This document shows, one piece after another, positions 35,079 through 43,390 of a DNA stretch of 64,000 nucleotides. The DNA lies in contig NZ_JANUQM010000012.1 in NCBI RefSeq assembly GCF_030386795.1, forward strand, positions 124,001-188,000, in the 5' to 3' direction. Both the position numbers and the translations under genes were made by a program. Below the pieces are notes generated by a model. The model saw only the letters and a list, made by a program, of their open reading frames with translations, had not been told where the DNA came from and made no database searches. The stretch's first letter is position 1. The number at the start of each line of letters is the position of its first letter. The stretch comes from Streptomyces sp. S.PNR 29. GTDB taxonomy: Bacteria > Actinomycetota > Actinomycetes > Streptomycetales > Streptomycetaceae.

Positions 35079-36080
35079 ATGCGCGTACTGGTCACCGGCG
35101 GTGCCGGGTTCATCGGGTCCCATGTCGTCACCGCTCTCCGAGAGCGGGGGCACGAGCCGCTCGTGTTCGACGTGCGGGAGGACCCCGGCGCCGACGTGCG
35201 GGACCCGGCGGCCGTCGGCCGTGCCCTGTCCGGTGTGGACGCCGTGTGCCACCAGGCCGCGATGGTCGGGCTCGGCGACGGGGTCGCCGACGCGGCCGAG
35301 TACGTCTCGCACAACGACCTGGGTACGGCTGTGCTGCTCTCCGCCATGGCGGAGGCGGGTGTCGGTCACCTGGTGCTGGCCGGCTCGATGGTCGTCTACG
35401 GGGAGGGACGGTACGAGTGCCCGCGGCACGGGGTCGTACGGCCCGGGCCGCGGGCCGTCGCCGACCTCGACGCAGGCCGGTTCGAGCCCGCCTGCCCGGT
35501 GTGCGGGGACGAGCTCTCCCCCGGCCTGGTCGGCGAGGACGCCCCGGCCGATCCCCGGAACGTGTACGCGACGACCAAGCTCGCCCAGGAGCACCTGGCC
35601 GCCGCCTGGGCCCGCTGCACCGGCGGATCGGCCGTGTCACTGCGCTACCACAATGTGTACGGCCCCGGAATGCCCCGCGACACGCCGTACGCCGGTGTCG
35701 CCTCCTTCTTCCGCTCGGCGCTCGCCCGGGGCGAAGCACCGCGTGTGTTCGAGGACGGACGTCAGCGCAGGGACTTCGTGGACGTCCGGGACGTGGCGGC
35801 GGCGTGCACGCTGGCGCTGGAGGCGGAGGCCGCCCCGGGTGTGCTCAGGGCCTACAACACCGGCAGCGGTGACCCGCACACCGTCGGCGAGATGGCGCGG
35901 GCGCTGGCCGCCGCGTACGGCGGACCCGAGCCGGTCGTCACCGGCGAGTACCGGCTCGGGGACGTACGGCACATCACCGCGGACTCGTCGCGCCTGCGAG
36001 CCGAGTTGGGGTGGAAGCCGGAGGTCGGGTTCGAAGAGGGCATGGCGGAGTTCGCTCGGGCCGGGATGCGGGAGGCGTAA
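35079..36080 (+). CDS. SDR-family nucleotide-sugar epimerase with zinc-ribbon-like insert
   Basis: A 333-residue extended SDR enzyme. The NAD motif VTGGAGFIGSHV is at residues 4-15 and the catalytic YATTK follows. An insert around residues 112-150 carries CPRHG and later CPVCGDEL, a putative Cys/His metal site. I recall this insert from dTDP-L-rhamnose 4-epimerases and related enzymes. 'RYHNVYGPGMPRDTPYAGVA' binds the nucleotide sugar. The downstream sequence looks like a deletion scar, so the original pathway may be incomplete. Confidence 0.87.
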   Translation: MRVLVTGGAGFIGSHVVTALRERGHEPLVFDVREDPGADVRDPAAVGRALSGVDAVCHQAAMVGLGDGVADAAEYVSHNDLGTAVLLSAMAEAGVGHLVLAGSMVVYGEGRYECPRHGVVRPGPRAVADLDAGRFEPACPVCGDELSPGLVGEDAPADPRNVYATTKLAQEHLAAAWARCTGGSAVSLRYHNVYGPGMPRDTPYAGVASFFRSALARGEAPRVFEDGRQRRDFVDVRDVAAACTLALEAEAAPGVLRAYNTGSGDPHTVGEMARALAAAYGGPEPVVTGEYRLGDVRHITADSSRLRAELGWKPEVGFEEGMAEFARAGMREA

Positions 36081-36269
36081 CCCCCGAGGGGCTGGTGGTA
36101 CTGCCCGCGTGCAGACAACGGTTGCCGCAGGTCCTACGGGGACATCCGGGCGGGGGTGAGGGGCAGGGCGCCGGCGTGGATGCGGGAGCGCGCGTCGAAC
36201 ACATGACGAAAGTCTGACGTCTGGCCCGGAGGGCGGTCCGGGACCGTCCGTCCGGCCTAGCGTTCCGGT
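36081..36269 (+). other. Possible glycosyltransferase 2 relic / deletion scar
   Basis: The 189 bp between the epimerase and the membrane-protein gene hold VVLPACRQRLPQVLRGHP (from about 36095). This recalls the N-terminus of family 2 glycosyltransferases (VVLPxxNExxxLPxVLxxxP), but frames and spacing are broken. No complete gene is present. Low certainty. Confidence 0.3.
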
Positions 36270-37649
36270 GTGATCCGCACTCTGCCCTCCGCCCGGCCCG
36301 ATACCGCGCACTCCGGCGTGTCGCGCCGCCTGCGCCATGACCTGTACGCCGCCGGTGCCGCCGTACTGCTCGTCACGGCGGCCGTACTGGCCGGCCGCCA
36401 CATCCAGGGGACCAGCCACACGCTGTTCGTCGGCTGGCCGCCGCTGCTGGCGTCCTGGCAGCCTCATCTGGGACCCGGCACTCCGGCGGCCGTGCTGGTG
36501 GCGACCGCCACCGTGGCGTACGGCCCCGCACTCGCGGCCCGCCTCCCGTGGCGGGCCCTGCTCCCCCTGACCTGGGGCACGGCCATGGCGTGGATCTACT
36601 CCCTCGCCCTGATCGACGGCTGGCGCCGGGGCATCGCCGTCCGGCTCACCACCCGCTACGAGTACCTCCAGGTCATCGACCGCTTCCACGACATCCCGGC
36701 GGCACTACGGGACTTCACCCAGCACATCCTTCTCCACTCCCCCGACAACTGGCCCGCCCACATCGCCGGCCACCCGCCCGCCGCCACGCTCACCTTCGTC
36801 CTGCTCGACCGGATCGGGCTGCGGGGCGGAGGCTGGGCCGGGGTGTGGTGCATCACCGTGGGAGCGACGGCCTGCGTGGCCGTGCTGGTCACGATCCGCG
36901 CCCTGGCCGACGAGGTTCTCGCGCGCCGTGCGGCGCCCTTCCTCGCCCTGGCACCGGCCGCCGTGTGGATGGGCACCTCGGCCGACGCGTACTTCGCGGC
37001 GGTCGCGGCGTGGGCGGTGGCACTGCTGGCACTGGCGGTGACCGGACGGTCCCTGTGGTGGGCGGGAGCGTCCGGGCTGCTGTTCGGCCTGACCTGCTAT
37101 CTGTCGTACGGCCTCACGCTGGTCGCCCTGATCGGGGCGACGGTACTGGCGCTCGGCCGGCCGGGGGTCCGGGAGCGTCCGGCCCTGCTGGTGCCGCTGC
37201 TCGCCGGGCTGGCCGTGGTGCCGGCGGCCTTCACACTCGCCGGGTTCAACTGGTGGGAGGCGTACCAGCTGCTGGTCACGCGCTACCAGCAGGGCGCGGG
37301 CGGCATCCGTCCCTACGGCTACTGGGTGTGGGCCAACCTGGCCTGCACGGTGCTCATCGCGGGCCTGGCGACGGTGGCGGGTCTGCGGCGGACCGGGGCG
37401 GTGCTGATCCGGCGGCGAACCGAGCCGCGAGGGGACGTCCGGCTCGCGTTTCTCGTGGCCGCCGCCCTCCTCGCCCTGCTGGCAGCCGACCTGTCGGGCA
37501 TGAGCAAGGCGGAGACGGAACGCATCTGGCTGCCCTTCGCGATATGGCTGCTCCCGGCGTGCGCGTTCCTCAGCCGCCCCCGCGCCTGGCTCACCGCCCA
37601 GGCGGTACTGGCCCTCCTCCTCAACCATCTGCTGCTCACCGGTTGGTGA
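36270..37649 (+). CDS. Polytopic membrane protein, possible GT-C-type glycosyltransferase
   Basis: A 459-residue protein with about eleven membrane helices. A periplasm-facing segment after helix 3 contains acidic and aromatic residues (YEYLQVIDRFHDIPAALRDF, HSPDNWPAHIAGHPPAATL), as in GT39/GT87-type lipid-dependent transferases. The late segment MSKAETERIWLPF is also seen in such proteins. It lies after the sugar epimerase, so a role in cell-envelope glycosylation is plausible. The exact family is not certain. Confidence 0.78.
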   Translation: MIRTLPSARPDTAHSGVSRRLRHDLYAAGAAVLLVTAAVLAGRHIQGTSHTLFVGWPPLLASWQPHLGPGTPAAVLVATATVAYGPALAARLPWRALLPLTWGTAMAWIYSLALIDGWRRGIAVRLTTRYEYLQVIDRFHDIPAALRDFTQHILLHSPDNWPAHIAGHPPAATLTFVLLDRIGLRGGGWAGVWCITVGATACVAVLVTIRALADEVLARRAAPFLALAPAAVWMGTSADAYFAAVAAWAVALLALAVTGRSLWWAGASGLLFGLTCYLSYGLTLVALIGATVLALGRPGVRERPALLVPLLAGLAVVPAAFTLAGFNWWEAYQLLVTRYQQGAGGIRPYGYWVWANLACTVLIAGLATVAGLRRTGAVLIRRRTEPRGDVRLAFLVAAALLALLAADLSGMSKAETERIWLPFAIWLLPACAFLSRPRAWLTAQAVLALLLNHLLLTGW

Positions 37650-37679
37650 CCGCTCCCGAGGAGGCGCAAGCTCGATCCC

Positions 37680-38129
37680 ATGACGATCGACGTGACGGCC
37701 GAGCGGGTCATCCCCCTGCCGCCCGAACGCGTGGCCGCGTACGCGATGGACTGGCGTCACGACGCCGACTGGACCCAGGGCATCCGCACGGCGGAACTCA
37801 CCGCGGAGGCGGACGGGGGCGGCTTCGGAACCGGAGCCCAGGTCACCCGTACGGCGTACTTCCTGGGCCGGCGCATCGACTACGTCCTGCGGGTCGCCGC
37901 GTACGACCCGCCACGGCTGCTGGACATGGTTTCCGTGGCGGGCCCGATGCCCATGCACGTCACGTACACCTTCGAAAGCCACCCGCGCGGCACGCACGCC
38001 CGCATCCGTGTGCGGGGCGGCGAGGGAGGGTTCTACCGGCTGGCGGCACCGCTGCTGGCCCGGCGGGTCCGCGCCGATCTCGCGAAGGACCTGCGCGACC
38101 TCGAAGCGAGACTCATGGCGCAGGGGTGA
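37680..38129 (+). CDS. SRPBCC-family (START-like) protein
   Basis: A 149-residue helix-grip protein. It opens with TAERVIPLPPERVAAYAMDW, the N-terminal strand and helix of polyketide-cyclase/dehydrase type 2 folds, and 'HVTYTFESHPRGTHARIRVR' lies in the central sheet. The long C-terminal helix is PLLARRVRADLAKDLRDLEARL. These proteins bind hydrophobic ligands; no catalytic residue can be named. It lies 30 bp after the membrane-protein gene and 7 bp before the TfoX-like gene, so the three may be an operon. Confidence 0.85.
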   Translation: MTIDVTAERVIPLPPERVAAYAMDWRHDADWTQGIRTAELTAEADGGGFGTGAQVTRTAYFLGRRIDYVLRVAAYDPPRLLDMVSVAGPMPMHVTYTFESHPRGTHARIRVRGGEGGFYRLAAPLLARRVRADLAKDLRDLEARLMAQG

Positions 38130-38136
38130 GACGACC

Positions 38137-38466
38137 ATGGCGTACGACGAAGGACTCGCGCAGCGGATCCGCGAGCGCTGGGCTGGGGATCCCGAAGTCG
38201 GCGAGAAGCGCATGTTCGGCGGGGTGGCCTTCTTCTACCAGGGCAACATGGCCGTCGGCGTCACCGGCGACGACCTCATGGTCAGGGTGGGCCCGGACGC
38301 GACCGACGCGGCGCTCGCCCGGCCGGGGACGCGCGTCTTCGACATGACCGGCCGCCCGATGCGCGGCTGGGTCGTGGTCGAGGGCGCCGCGGTCGCGGAG
38401 GACGACACACTCGGCGCATGGCTCGACGAGGGGCGCGCCTTCGCCGCGAGCCTGCCGCCCAGGTGA
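38137..38466 (+). CDS. TfoX/Sxy N-terminal-domain protein
   Basis: A 109-residue protein that is one TfoX N-terminal domain. KRMFGGVAFFYQGNMAVGV is the family signature, and the 'RPMRGWVVVEGAAVAEDDTL' strand follows. In gamma-proteobacteria TfoX controls competence, but the small stand-alone actinobacterial proteins have no known role. The ATG is preceded by GGGGTGAGACGACC, which overlaps the end of the SRPBCC gene region. Confidence 0.85.
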   Translation: MAYDEGLAQRIRERWAGDPEVGEKRMFGGVAFFYQGNMAVGVTGDDLMVRVGPDATDAALARPGTRVFDMTGRPMRGWVVVEGAAVAEDDTLGAWLDEGRAFAASLPPR

Positions 38467-38507
38467 GACACCGCCCACGAGGCACACGGCCCGCTGGTCC
38501 CGCTGCT

Positions 38508-39386
38508 TCAGGGCTGCGCACGGCCTCGACCGTGGTCGGCGGCGTAGGCGGCGAAGACATCGGCAGGCGTGCCTCCGGTGTGGAGGAAGCGCTGGTCAAG
38601 GATGGCGGCAAGGTCTTTCAGCGCACCGGTGAGCAGATCGCCGGCCAGTCGCACCTCTGGCCGGCGCGCTGCCTGAGCCCGCTCGGTGAGGGCACCGGCG
38701 TAGCCGACCATGGCCGCCAGCGACGAGTGGTCCTCCCCGTCGTGGAAGTAGTACGCCTCGGCGTACTGGGTGAAGTCGATGCGGACGCGCGCGATTTCCG
38801 TCGCCAGGCTGTCCAGCAGCACCGCCCCGGCCGTGCAGTCGATCTGTGGCGTCGTCGGGTCCGCGTCACGCAGCAGCGCCAGGCGGATGGCCAGGACCCT
38901 CCTTCGCGTCAGTGCCGGGTAGATCTCCAGCACCCAGGACACGGTGGCCGTCAGCAGGATGAAGCCGACGAGGGCTTCGAGTGGCGAGACCAGGCGGAGC
39001 CAGCCCTCGCCGGGTGCGATGTCCCCCAGGCCCAGGGTGGCCACGGTGACCAGCGAGAGGTACACGGAGTCGAGCAGCGCCGGCTCCTGAGCCGCCTTGG
39101 AACCCGGTGAGAAGGTGAACGCCCCGGGCATGTGGGGCCAGTAGACGATCGCCCAGCCGAGGATGACGATGACGGCCCACATGCCCACGACCGTGACCAT
39201 GGAGAGCGGCCCGACGAGCCCGACCACGCGCCTGCGGGCACGGAAGCGCCGGGCCAGCCGCCAGAACGCCGTCATGACCAGGCGGCTCAGGCCGCCGTGG
39301 CGGGTGGGGTGCCAGAGGGTGTGGAACAGGTCCCGCAGGGTGATCATGACGAGCCCGGCACCGACGAGCGACACCAACCACTTCAT
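38508..39386 (-). CDS. Two-helix ion channel (potassium-channel-like)
   Basis: A 292-residue membrane protein. The pore motif TVATLGLGDIAPGEG (TxGxGD type) lies between helices GMWAVIVILGWAIVYW and ALVGFILLTATVSWVLEIYP. An extra N-terminal helix (WLVSLVGAGLVMITLRDLF) comes first. The helical cytoplasmic C-terminus (residues ~160-292) may gate or tetramerise. The selectivity sequence is not canonical TVGYG, so K+ preference is not assured. The ATG at 39386 is the fourth of four ATGs created by a 17-bp tandem repeat. No clear ribosome-binding site precedes the last copy, so initiation may be coupled to the mini-ORFs upstream. Confidence 0.87.
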   Translation of the reverse strand: MKWLVSLVGAGLVMITLRDLFHTLWHPTRHGGLSRLVMTAFWRLARRFRARRRVVGLVGPLSMVTVVGMWAVIVILGWAIVYWPHMPGAFTFSPGSKAAQEPALLDSVYLSLVTVATLGLGDIAPGEGWLRLVSPLEALVGFILLTATVSWVLEIYPALTRRRVLAIRLALLRDADPTTPQIDCTAGAVLLDSLATEIARVRIDFTQYAEAYYFHDGEDHSSLAAMVGYAGALTERAQAARRPEVRLAGDLLTGALKDLAAILDQRFLHTGGTPADVFAAYAADHGRGRAQP

Positions 39387-39441
39387 ACGGCCAACCACTT
39401 CATGCGACCAACCACTTCATGCGACCAACCACTTCATGCGT
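39374..39441 (-). repeat. Four tandem 17-bp copies of the channel gene's start region
   Basis: The unit CCAACCACTTCATGCGA (plus strand) occurs four times in a row; the copy inside the gene ends CATACGG. On the minus strand each unit carries ATGAAGTGGTTGG, the first codons (M-K-W-L) of the channel gene. Because 17 is not a multiple of 3, the three upstream ATGs open six-codon frames (MKWLVA, MKWLVA, MKWLAV), each ending in a TGA that overlaps the next ATG as ATGA. The last TGA overlaps the real start. Confidence 0.95.
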
Positions 39442-39509
39442 GTCTCCCACAGACCCGGCCCCGGACGCGGACCCCCGTTTTCGGAGCCACGTCCCAAGGT
39501 GACGGAGCC

Positions 39510-40385
39510 TCAGGCCGGCTGAGGGATGACGGCGACCGGGCACTTGGAGTGGTGCAGCAGGGTGTGGGCGACTCTGCCCAGTTGCAGACCGAGGTGACCG
39601 TGCCGGCGTACAGCGCCGACGACGATCAGGTCGGCGTCGGACGATGCCTGCAGCAGAACGCGGTGGGCGGGGCCTTCGACCGGCAGGCGGTGCACCTCCA
39701 CGCCGGGCCGCTCCCGTTCGGCCTCACGGAGCGCCTCGGTGAGGCGGTCCGAGGCCCGCTCCTCCTGCACGTCGGCGGCGACCGCGACCAGAGGCTGGTC
39801 CTCCAGGTGCTCGTGGGCCGGGCTGCGCCAGGCCCGTACGGCGGTCAGGGCGTGACCGCGCCTGTCGGCCTCACGGACGGCGAACCGTACGGCGCCCGTG
39901 CCTTCCGCCGAATCGCCGACTCCCACCACGATCCGGCCGAAGGATCCCTCCAGGTTCGGCTCCGCGCCACGGACCACGATGACCGGGCAGACCGCGCGAC
40001 CGGCCACTGCCAGGCTGACCGACCCCAGCAGCAGCCCGGCGATCTCACCCCGTCCGCGGGCCCCTGTCACCACGGCGAACGCCTCGTGCCCTGCGTGCAG
40101 CAGCACGGACACGGCATCGTCGGGCAGCACCTCGCCCGACGCCTTCACCTCGGGATTGCGGAGCCGGGCGCGTTCCAGGCAGGAGGAGATGATGTGCTGC
40201 GCCATGACTTCCTCGGCGGGACGGCCGGTGCCGAAGGACGGCCGGGCCCCCTCGTAGCGTTCCCACAGGGAGGCCTGGAGCAGCCGCAGCGGCATCCCGT
40301 GCCGGGCCGCCTCGTCCACCGCCCAGTCGACGGCCCGCAGACTGGAGTCCGATCCGTCGACGCCCACGACCAGCGGGAGTTCCAT
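39510..40385 (-). CDS. Tandem-domain universal stress protein
   Basis: A 291-residue protein with two USP domains. Each starts with a hydrophobic strand then an Asp (VVGVDGSDSSLRAVDWAVDE; IVVGVGDSAEGTGAVRFAVR). ATP-binding G-x2-G-x9-GS motifs are GARGRGEIAGLLLGS and, less canonically, GAVRRHGHLGLQLGRV, where the final GS is lost. It is a close paralogue of the protein at 48710-49597. Such proteins bind ATP and slow growth under hypoxia in mycobacteria (Rv2623). Confidence 0.92.
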   Translation of the reverse strand: MELPLVVGVDGSDSSLRAVDWAVDEAARHGMPLRLLQASLWERYEGARPSFGTGRPAEEVMAQHIISSCLERARLRNPEVKASGEVLPDDAVSVLLHAGHEAFAVVTGARGRGEIAGLLLGSVSLAVAGRAVCPVIVVRGAEPNLEGSFGRIVVGVGDSAEGTGAVRFAVREADRRGHALTAVRAWRSPAHEHLEDQPLVAVAADVQEERASDRLTEALREAERERPGVEVHRLPVEGPAHRVLLQASSDADLIVVGAVRRHGHLGLQLGRVAHTLLHHSKCPVAVIPQPA

Positions 40386-40449
40386 CGCCGCCACCGCCTC
40401 TTTCGTCCGGCTGCCGAGAACCCCCTCTGAATACCGTCGCACCGTCCGC

Positions 40450-40625
40450 GCATCGCCGCGACATCAGTGCCGTGCCGGTCGTGGAGGGCGACGGGCGGGT
40501 TGTCGGGGTGGTCTCCAGGGCCGGCTGCAGGGCATCGTCAGCCGCGCCGACCTGCTCAAGTGCACGACGGGGTCGTCACGCTCAGCGGACGGGCCAGGAC
40601 AGTCACGCCCTTACCTGTCGGCGGG
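40450..40625 (+). pseudogene. Relic of a CBS-BON domain protein
   Basis: Three motif blocks in three frames lie within 176 bp. ISAVPVVEGDGRVVGVVS is a CBS-domain core, RLQGIVSRADLLK is the second CBS core, and VHDGVVTLSGRA is the BON-domain strand. In intact CBS-BON proteins (about 220 residues, common beside USP genes in Streptomyces) these blocks lie 40-80 residues apart. The intervening sequence has been deleted. The tail overlaps the 3' end of the PPOX gene on the other strand. Confidence 0.7.
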
Positions 40626-41534
40626 GATGATGCGACGGCCCGTGAGGCTCGTGGGCCGGATCGACACCCACATCTCGCGTTGACCGCCCGCCCATGGTGT
40701 GGTGTGGGCGCCCCGGGCGAGCCTGCGCACGGCGTCGGGCTCCGTGACCACGCTCGCGGGACCGACGGCGAGCACGCTCCAGCCCTGACTCAGCGCCTCG
40801 TCCACATGGTCGACCTCGAAGGCGACCTCCGTTCCCACGGCCTCCGCGGGAACGGAGTCGGGCGCGGTCCGGAAGACGATCGTGTCGTCGACGACCTCGT
40901 AGTTGACGGGGACGACCGCCGGGTGGCCGTCGGACGTCGACACCGCGATGCGCCCCACGCCGTGCGTGGAGAGCAGGGTGCGGCATTCCTCCGGGCTGAG
41001 GTCCCGCAGCTGCGGATGCAGCAGCGCCATGCCCTGGCCGGGTGGGAGGTCGATGCCTCCGCCGCGCAGAGCGGTGACGGTGGTGCCCAGCGCGTCGGCC
41101 AGCCTGATGAGAGTCGCCACGCTCGGGTCGGCGGGCCGTTCCTCCAAGTAGCCGAGGTATTCGGGCGACATGCGGGCGCGGCGGGCTGTCTCCCCGCGGC
41201 TGAGCCGCTGCCGGTTGCGTTCGACGGCCACGCGCCGGCCGATGTCGCCGGGGTTGGGGGTCGCGGCCGACGGGGCCGCTGCGGGCCTGGCCACCGCCTC
41301 ACCCGCCTCCGGCTGCGCGGACTCTTCGGCCGTTCCGGGCCGTCCGTGCCCGACATGGCGGATGTGTGCGTCGGGCCCGGGGAAGACGAGCGTCACTTCG
41401 TCCGTGTCCGACCAGCGCACGTCGTAGGGAGGTGTTCCGTCCTCGTGGTGGAGTCCGACGATCTCGCCGTCGCGCCTGCCGATACCGGTCGCCGGGCTTT
41501 CGATGACGAGTTGGTCGCCGAGGTGAGCTCGCAT
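40611..41534 (-). CDS. DUF1918-XRE-pyridoxamine-oxidase-like three-domain protein
   Basis: A 307-residue mosaic protein. Residues 1-57 are a DUF1918 beta-barrel (RAHLGDQLVIESPATGIG ... PPYDVRWSDT). Residues ~95-155 are an XRE helix-turn-helix (RRVAVERNRQRLSRGETARR, ARMSPEYLGYLEE). Residues ~170-300 are a split-barrel FMN/PPOX-like domain (GVGRIAVSTSDGHPAVVPVN, FEVDHVDEALSQGWSV). The combination suggests a DNA-bound redox or flavin sensor. Some DosR-regulon proteins are also PPOX-like. It follows the DUF1876 gene by 129 bp on the same strand. Confidence 0.88.
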   Translation of the reverse strand: MRAHLGDQLVIESPATGIGRRDGEIVGLHHEDGTPPYDVRWSDTDEVTLVFPGPDAHIRHVGHGRPGTAEESAQPEAGEAVARPAAAPSAATPNPGDIGRRVAVERNRQRLSRGETARRARMSPEYLGYLEERPADPSVATLIRLADALGTTVTALRGGGIDLPPGQGMALLHPQLRDLSPEECRTLLSTHGVGRIAVSTSDGHPAVVPVNYEVVDDTIVFRTAPDSVPAEAVGTEVAFEVDHVDEALSQGWSVLAVGPASVVTEPDAVRRLARGAHTTPWAGGQREMWVSIRPTSLTGRRIIPADR

Positions 41535-41663
41535 GATCGCCGCCCTCTCCTCAGAATGCTGCTGTATCCAACGTGCCAGGCGCCGCGGGGCGCCGCATGG
41601 GGCGAGAGGCCGCGCCAGGCGGCCGGAAGCCGCCCCACGCGTGGGTCGCTGCGCCGTGGTCGG

Positions 41664-41951
41664 TCACATGGGCCATCCGGCGACCTGTCGGGTCTTCGGG
41701 CGGGCCGCGCCCACTGCCTCGATGTCGTGTTCGGCCGCGTCCAGCAGTTGCCGGGCGAGGTCGTTCATGGCCCTGCCCGCCGCCAGTTCGTCGCCGATCT
41801 CCGGCACGTTGGTGTCCGCCGGATGGCAGTGCGCGGCCCCGTGGCCGGTGAATGCCGTGGCGCCGGTGTCCAGGACCACGTGCGCCTTCGTCGTTCCCTC
41901 GTCGTCCTCGAAGAGGTGCAGACGCATCTTCCATTGCACGGTGTGTGGCAT
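41664..41951 (-). CDS. DUF1876 protein (Rv1738 family)
   Basis: A 95-residue dsRBD-like protein. 'WKMRLHLFEDDEGTTKAHVV' and the C-terminal helix 'EIGDELAAGRAMNDLARQLL' define the family, whose mycobacterial member Rv1738 is among the most strongly hypoxia-induced DosR genes and structurally resembles ribosome hibernation factors. GAGGAGGAAAGCG precedes the ATG. It begins 11 bp after the pncB stop and so belongs to the same operon. Confidence 0.92.
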   Translation of the reverse strand: MPHTVQWKMRLHLFEDDEGTTKAHVVLDTGATAFTGHGAAHCHPADTNVPEIGDELAAGRAMNDLARQLLDAAEHDIEAVGAARPKTRQVAGWPM

Positions 41952-41962
41952 CGCTTTCCTCC

Positions 41963-43354
41963 TCACCCCGGTACGGGCCGATGCGTTCCGGGTGCTGTTC
42001 GCTCCGGGCCCATGGGCTGTGCGTCGGCGGTCGATGTCCGTTCCTCGATGCGACGCCGGACGCGAGCGGCGAGTGCGCCGAGATGCTCGGAGGCGGTCGC
42101 CCGGGGCGCGACCGGGTCCCGGATCCGACGGGCCGCCGGCGGCAGTGCGCTCAGGTCCGCGGCGAATCTCGCCCGGCACTCGTCGAGCGTGGGCCCGCTG
42201 CTGGTCCGCCGCCCGCCCCGCATCACCGTCTCCAGCATCGGTTTGCCGTCGTCGGGTGGCCGCTCGTCGGCGAGACGGATGACGTCGGTGTAGCAGGTGC
42301 GGCGAAAGACCTGTTTGGGGCCGGGGGCCGTCACTTTCGCCGACGAGAGCTTCATCACCGGCCGTCCGTCGTACTCCACCATCTTGTACGCGGAGTCCAG
42401 GTACGGTGCGTCGGCCGAGACCCCGACGCGGGTGCCGACGGCGTAGGTGTCGATCGGCGCTCCGGAGCGGACCAGGTCGTCCACGGCGTATTCGTCGAGA
42501 CCACCGCTGGCGGTGATCCGTACGTCCGGCAGGCCCGCCTCGTCGAGGAGGGACCGTGCCCGGGCCGCCAGGTGTCCGAGGTCGCCGCTGTCGAGCCGTA
42601 CGGCCGACCCTGGCCCGCGGTCCAGGTCCCGCAGGACACGCGCAGCGACGCGGACGCCCTCCTCGGTGTCGTAGGTGTCCACCAGCAGCGTCACCGGTCC
42701 CGGGTGAGCACGTGCGAAGGCGCGGAAGGCGTCTTCCTCCGTGGGGAACGCCTCCACATAGGAGTGGGCCATGGTCCCGACAGCAGGGATGCCCAGGGCG
42801 GTGGCCGCGGCCACGTTGCTGGTTCCGGCGAATCCGACCATCGCGCCGAGGCGGGCGGCCTGGAAACCGGCCTGCGGGCCGTGCGTGCGGCGCAGGGAGA
42901 AGTCCACGACCGGATGCCCGGCCGCCGCGAGCACGCAGCGCGCGGCCTTCGACGCGATCGCGGTCTGGTGGTTGAGCTGGTTGAGCAGGTACGTCTCGGC
43001 CAACTGTGCCTGGGGAAGGGGCGCGGTCACCTCCAGCAGGGGCTCCCCCGCCAGCACGATCCGCCCCTCCGGCACCGCCCGCACGTCACCGGTGAACTCC
43101 AGACCGAGCAGAGGCTGAAGATCCCTCGGCGGCCGGTGCAGCGCGGAAGCGAAGGCGTCGACGTCCTCGGGGCCGACACGGAGACGGGACAGGTAGTCCA
43201 GGGCCGACTCCAGCCCCGCGGCGACCAGGAAACCCCGCTCAGGAGGCAGGTCGCGAACGAAGAGGCTGAATGTCGCGGGGCCGGTCATTCCCTCCCGCAG
43301 GCAGGACAGGACCATCGTCACTTCGTACAGATCGGTGGTGGTCGCGTCGGACAT
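41963..43354 (-). CDS. pncB: Nicotinate phosphoribosyltransferase
   Basis: A 463-residue NAD-salvage enzyme that makes nicotinate mononucleotide from nicotinate and PRPP. It begins with TTTDLYEVTMVLSCLREGM. 'DFSLRRTHGPQAGFQAARLG' holds the active-site His-Gly pair and Arg, and 'VRLDSGDLGHLAARARSLLD' with 'DVRITASGGLDEYAVDDLV' form the PRPP-binding barrel. In M. tuberculosis the second copy (pncB2, Rv0573c) belongs to the DosR regulon, and the neighbours here support the same logic. It is the middle gene of an Rv1733c-like, pncB, DUF1876 operon. Confidence 0.94.
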   Translation of the reverse strand: MSDATTTDLYEVTMVLSCLREGMTGPATFSLFVRDLPPERGFLVAAGLESALDYLSRLRVGPEDVDAFASALHRPPRDLQPLLGLEFTGDVRAVPEGRIVLAGEPLLEVTAPLPQAQLAETYLLNQLNHQTAIASKAARCVLAAAGHPVVDFSLRRTHGPQAGFQAARLGAMVGFAGTSNVAAATALGIPAVGTMAHSYVEAFPTEEDAFRAFARAHPGPVTLLVDTYDTEEGVRVAARVLRDLDRGPGSAVRLDSGDLGHLAARARSLLDEAGLPDVRITASGGLDEYAVDDLVRSGAPIDTYAVGTRVGVSADAPYLDSAYKMVEYDGRPVMKLSSAKVTAPGPKQVFRRTCYTDVIRLADERPPDDGKPMLETVMRGGRRTSSGPTLDECRARFAADLSALPPAARRIRDPVAPRATASEHLGALAARVRRRIEERTSTADAQPMGPERTAPGTHRPVPG

Positions 43355-43390
43355 CGGCGGCCTCCTCGGCTTCCGTCCAGTCTCTGCCCG

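Noticed and set aside
39374..39441. CRISPR-like array
   Set aside because: The 17-bp units are directly adjacent with no spacers and repeat the start of the downstream gene.
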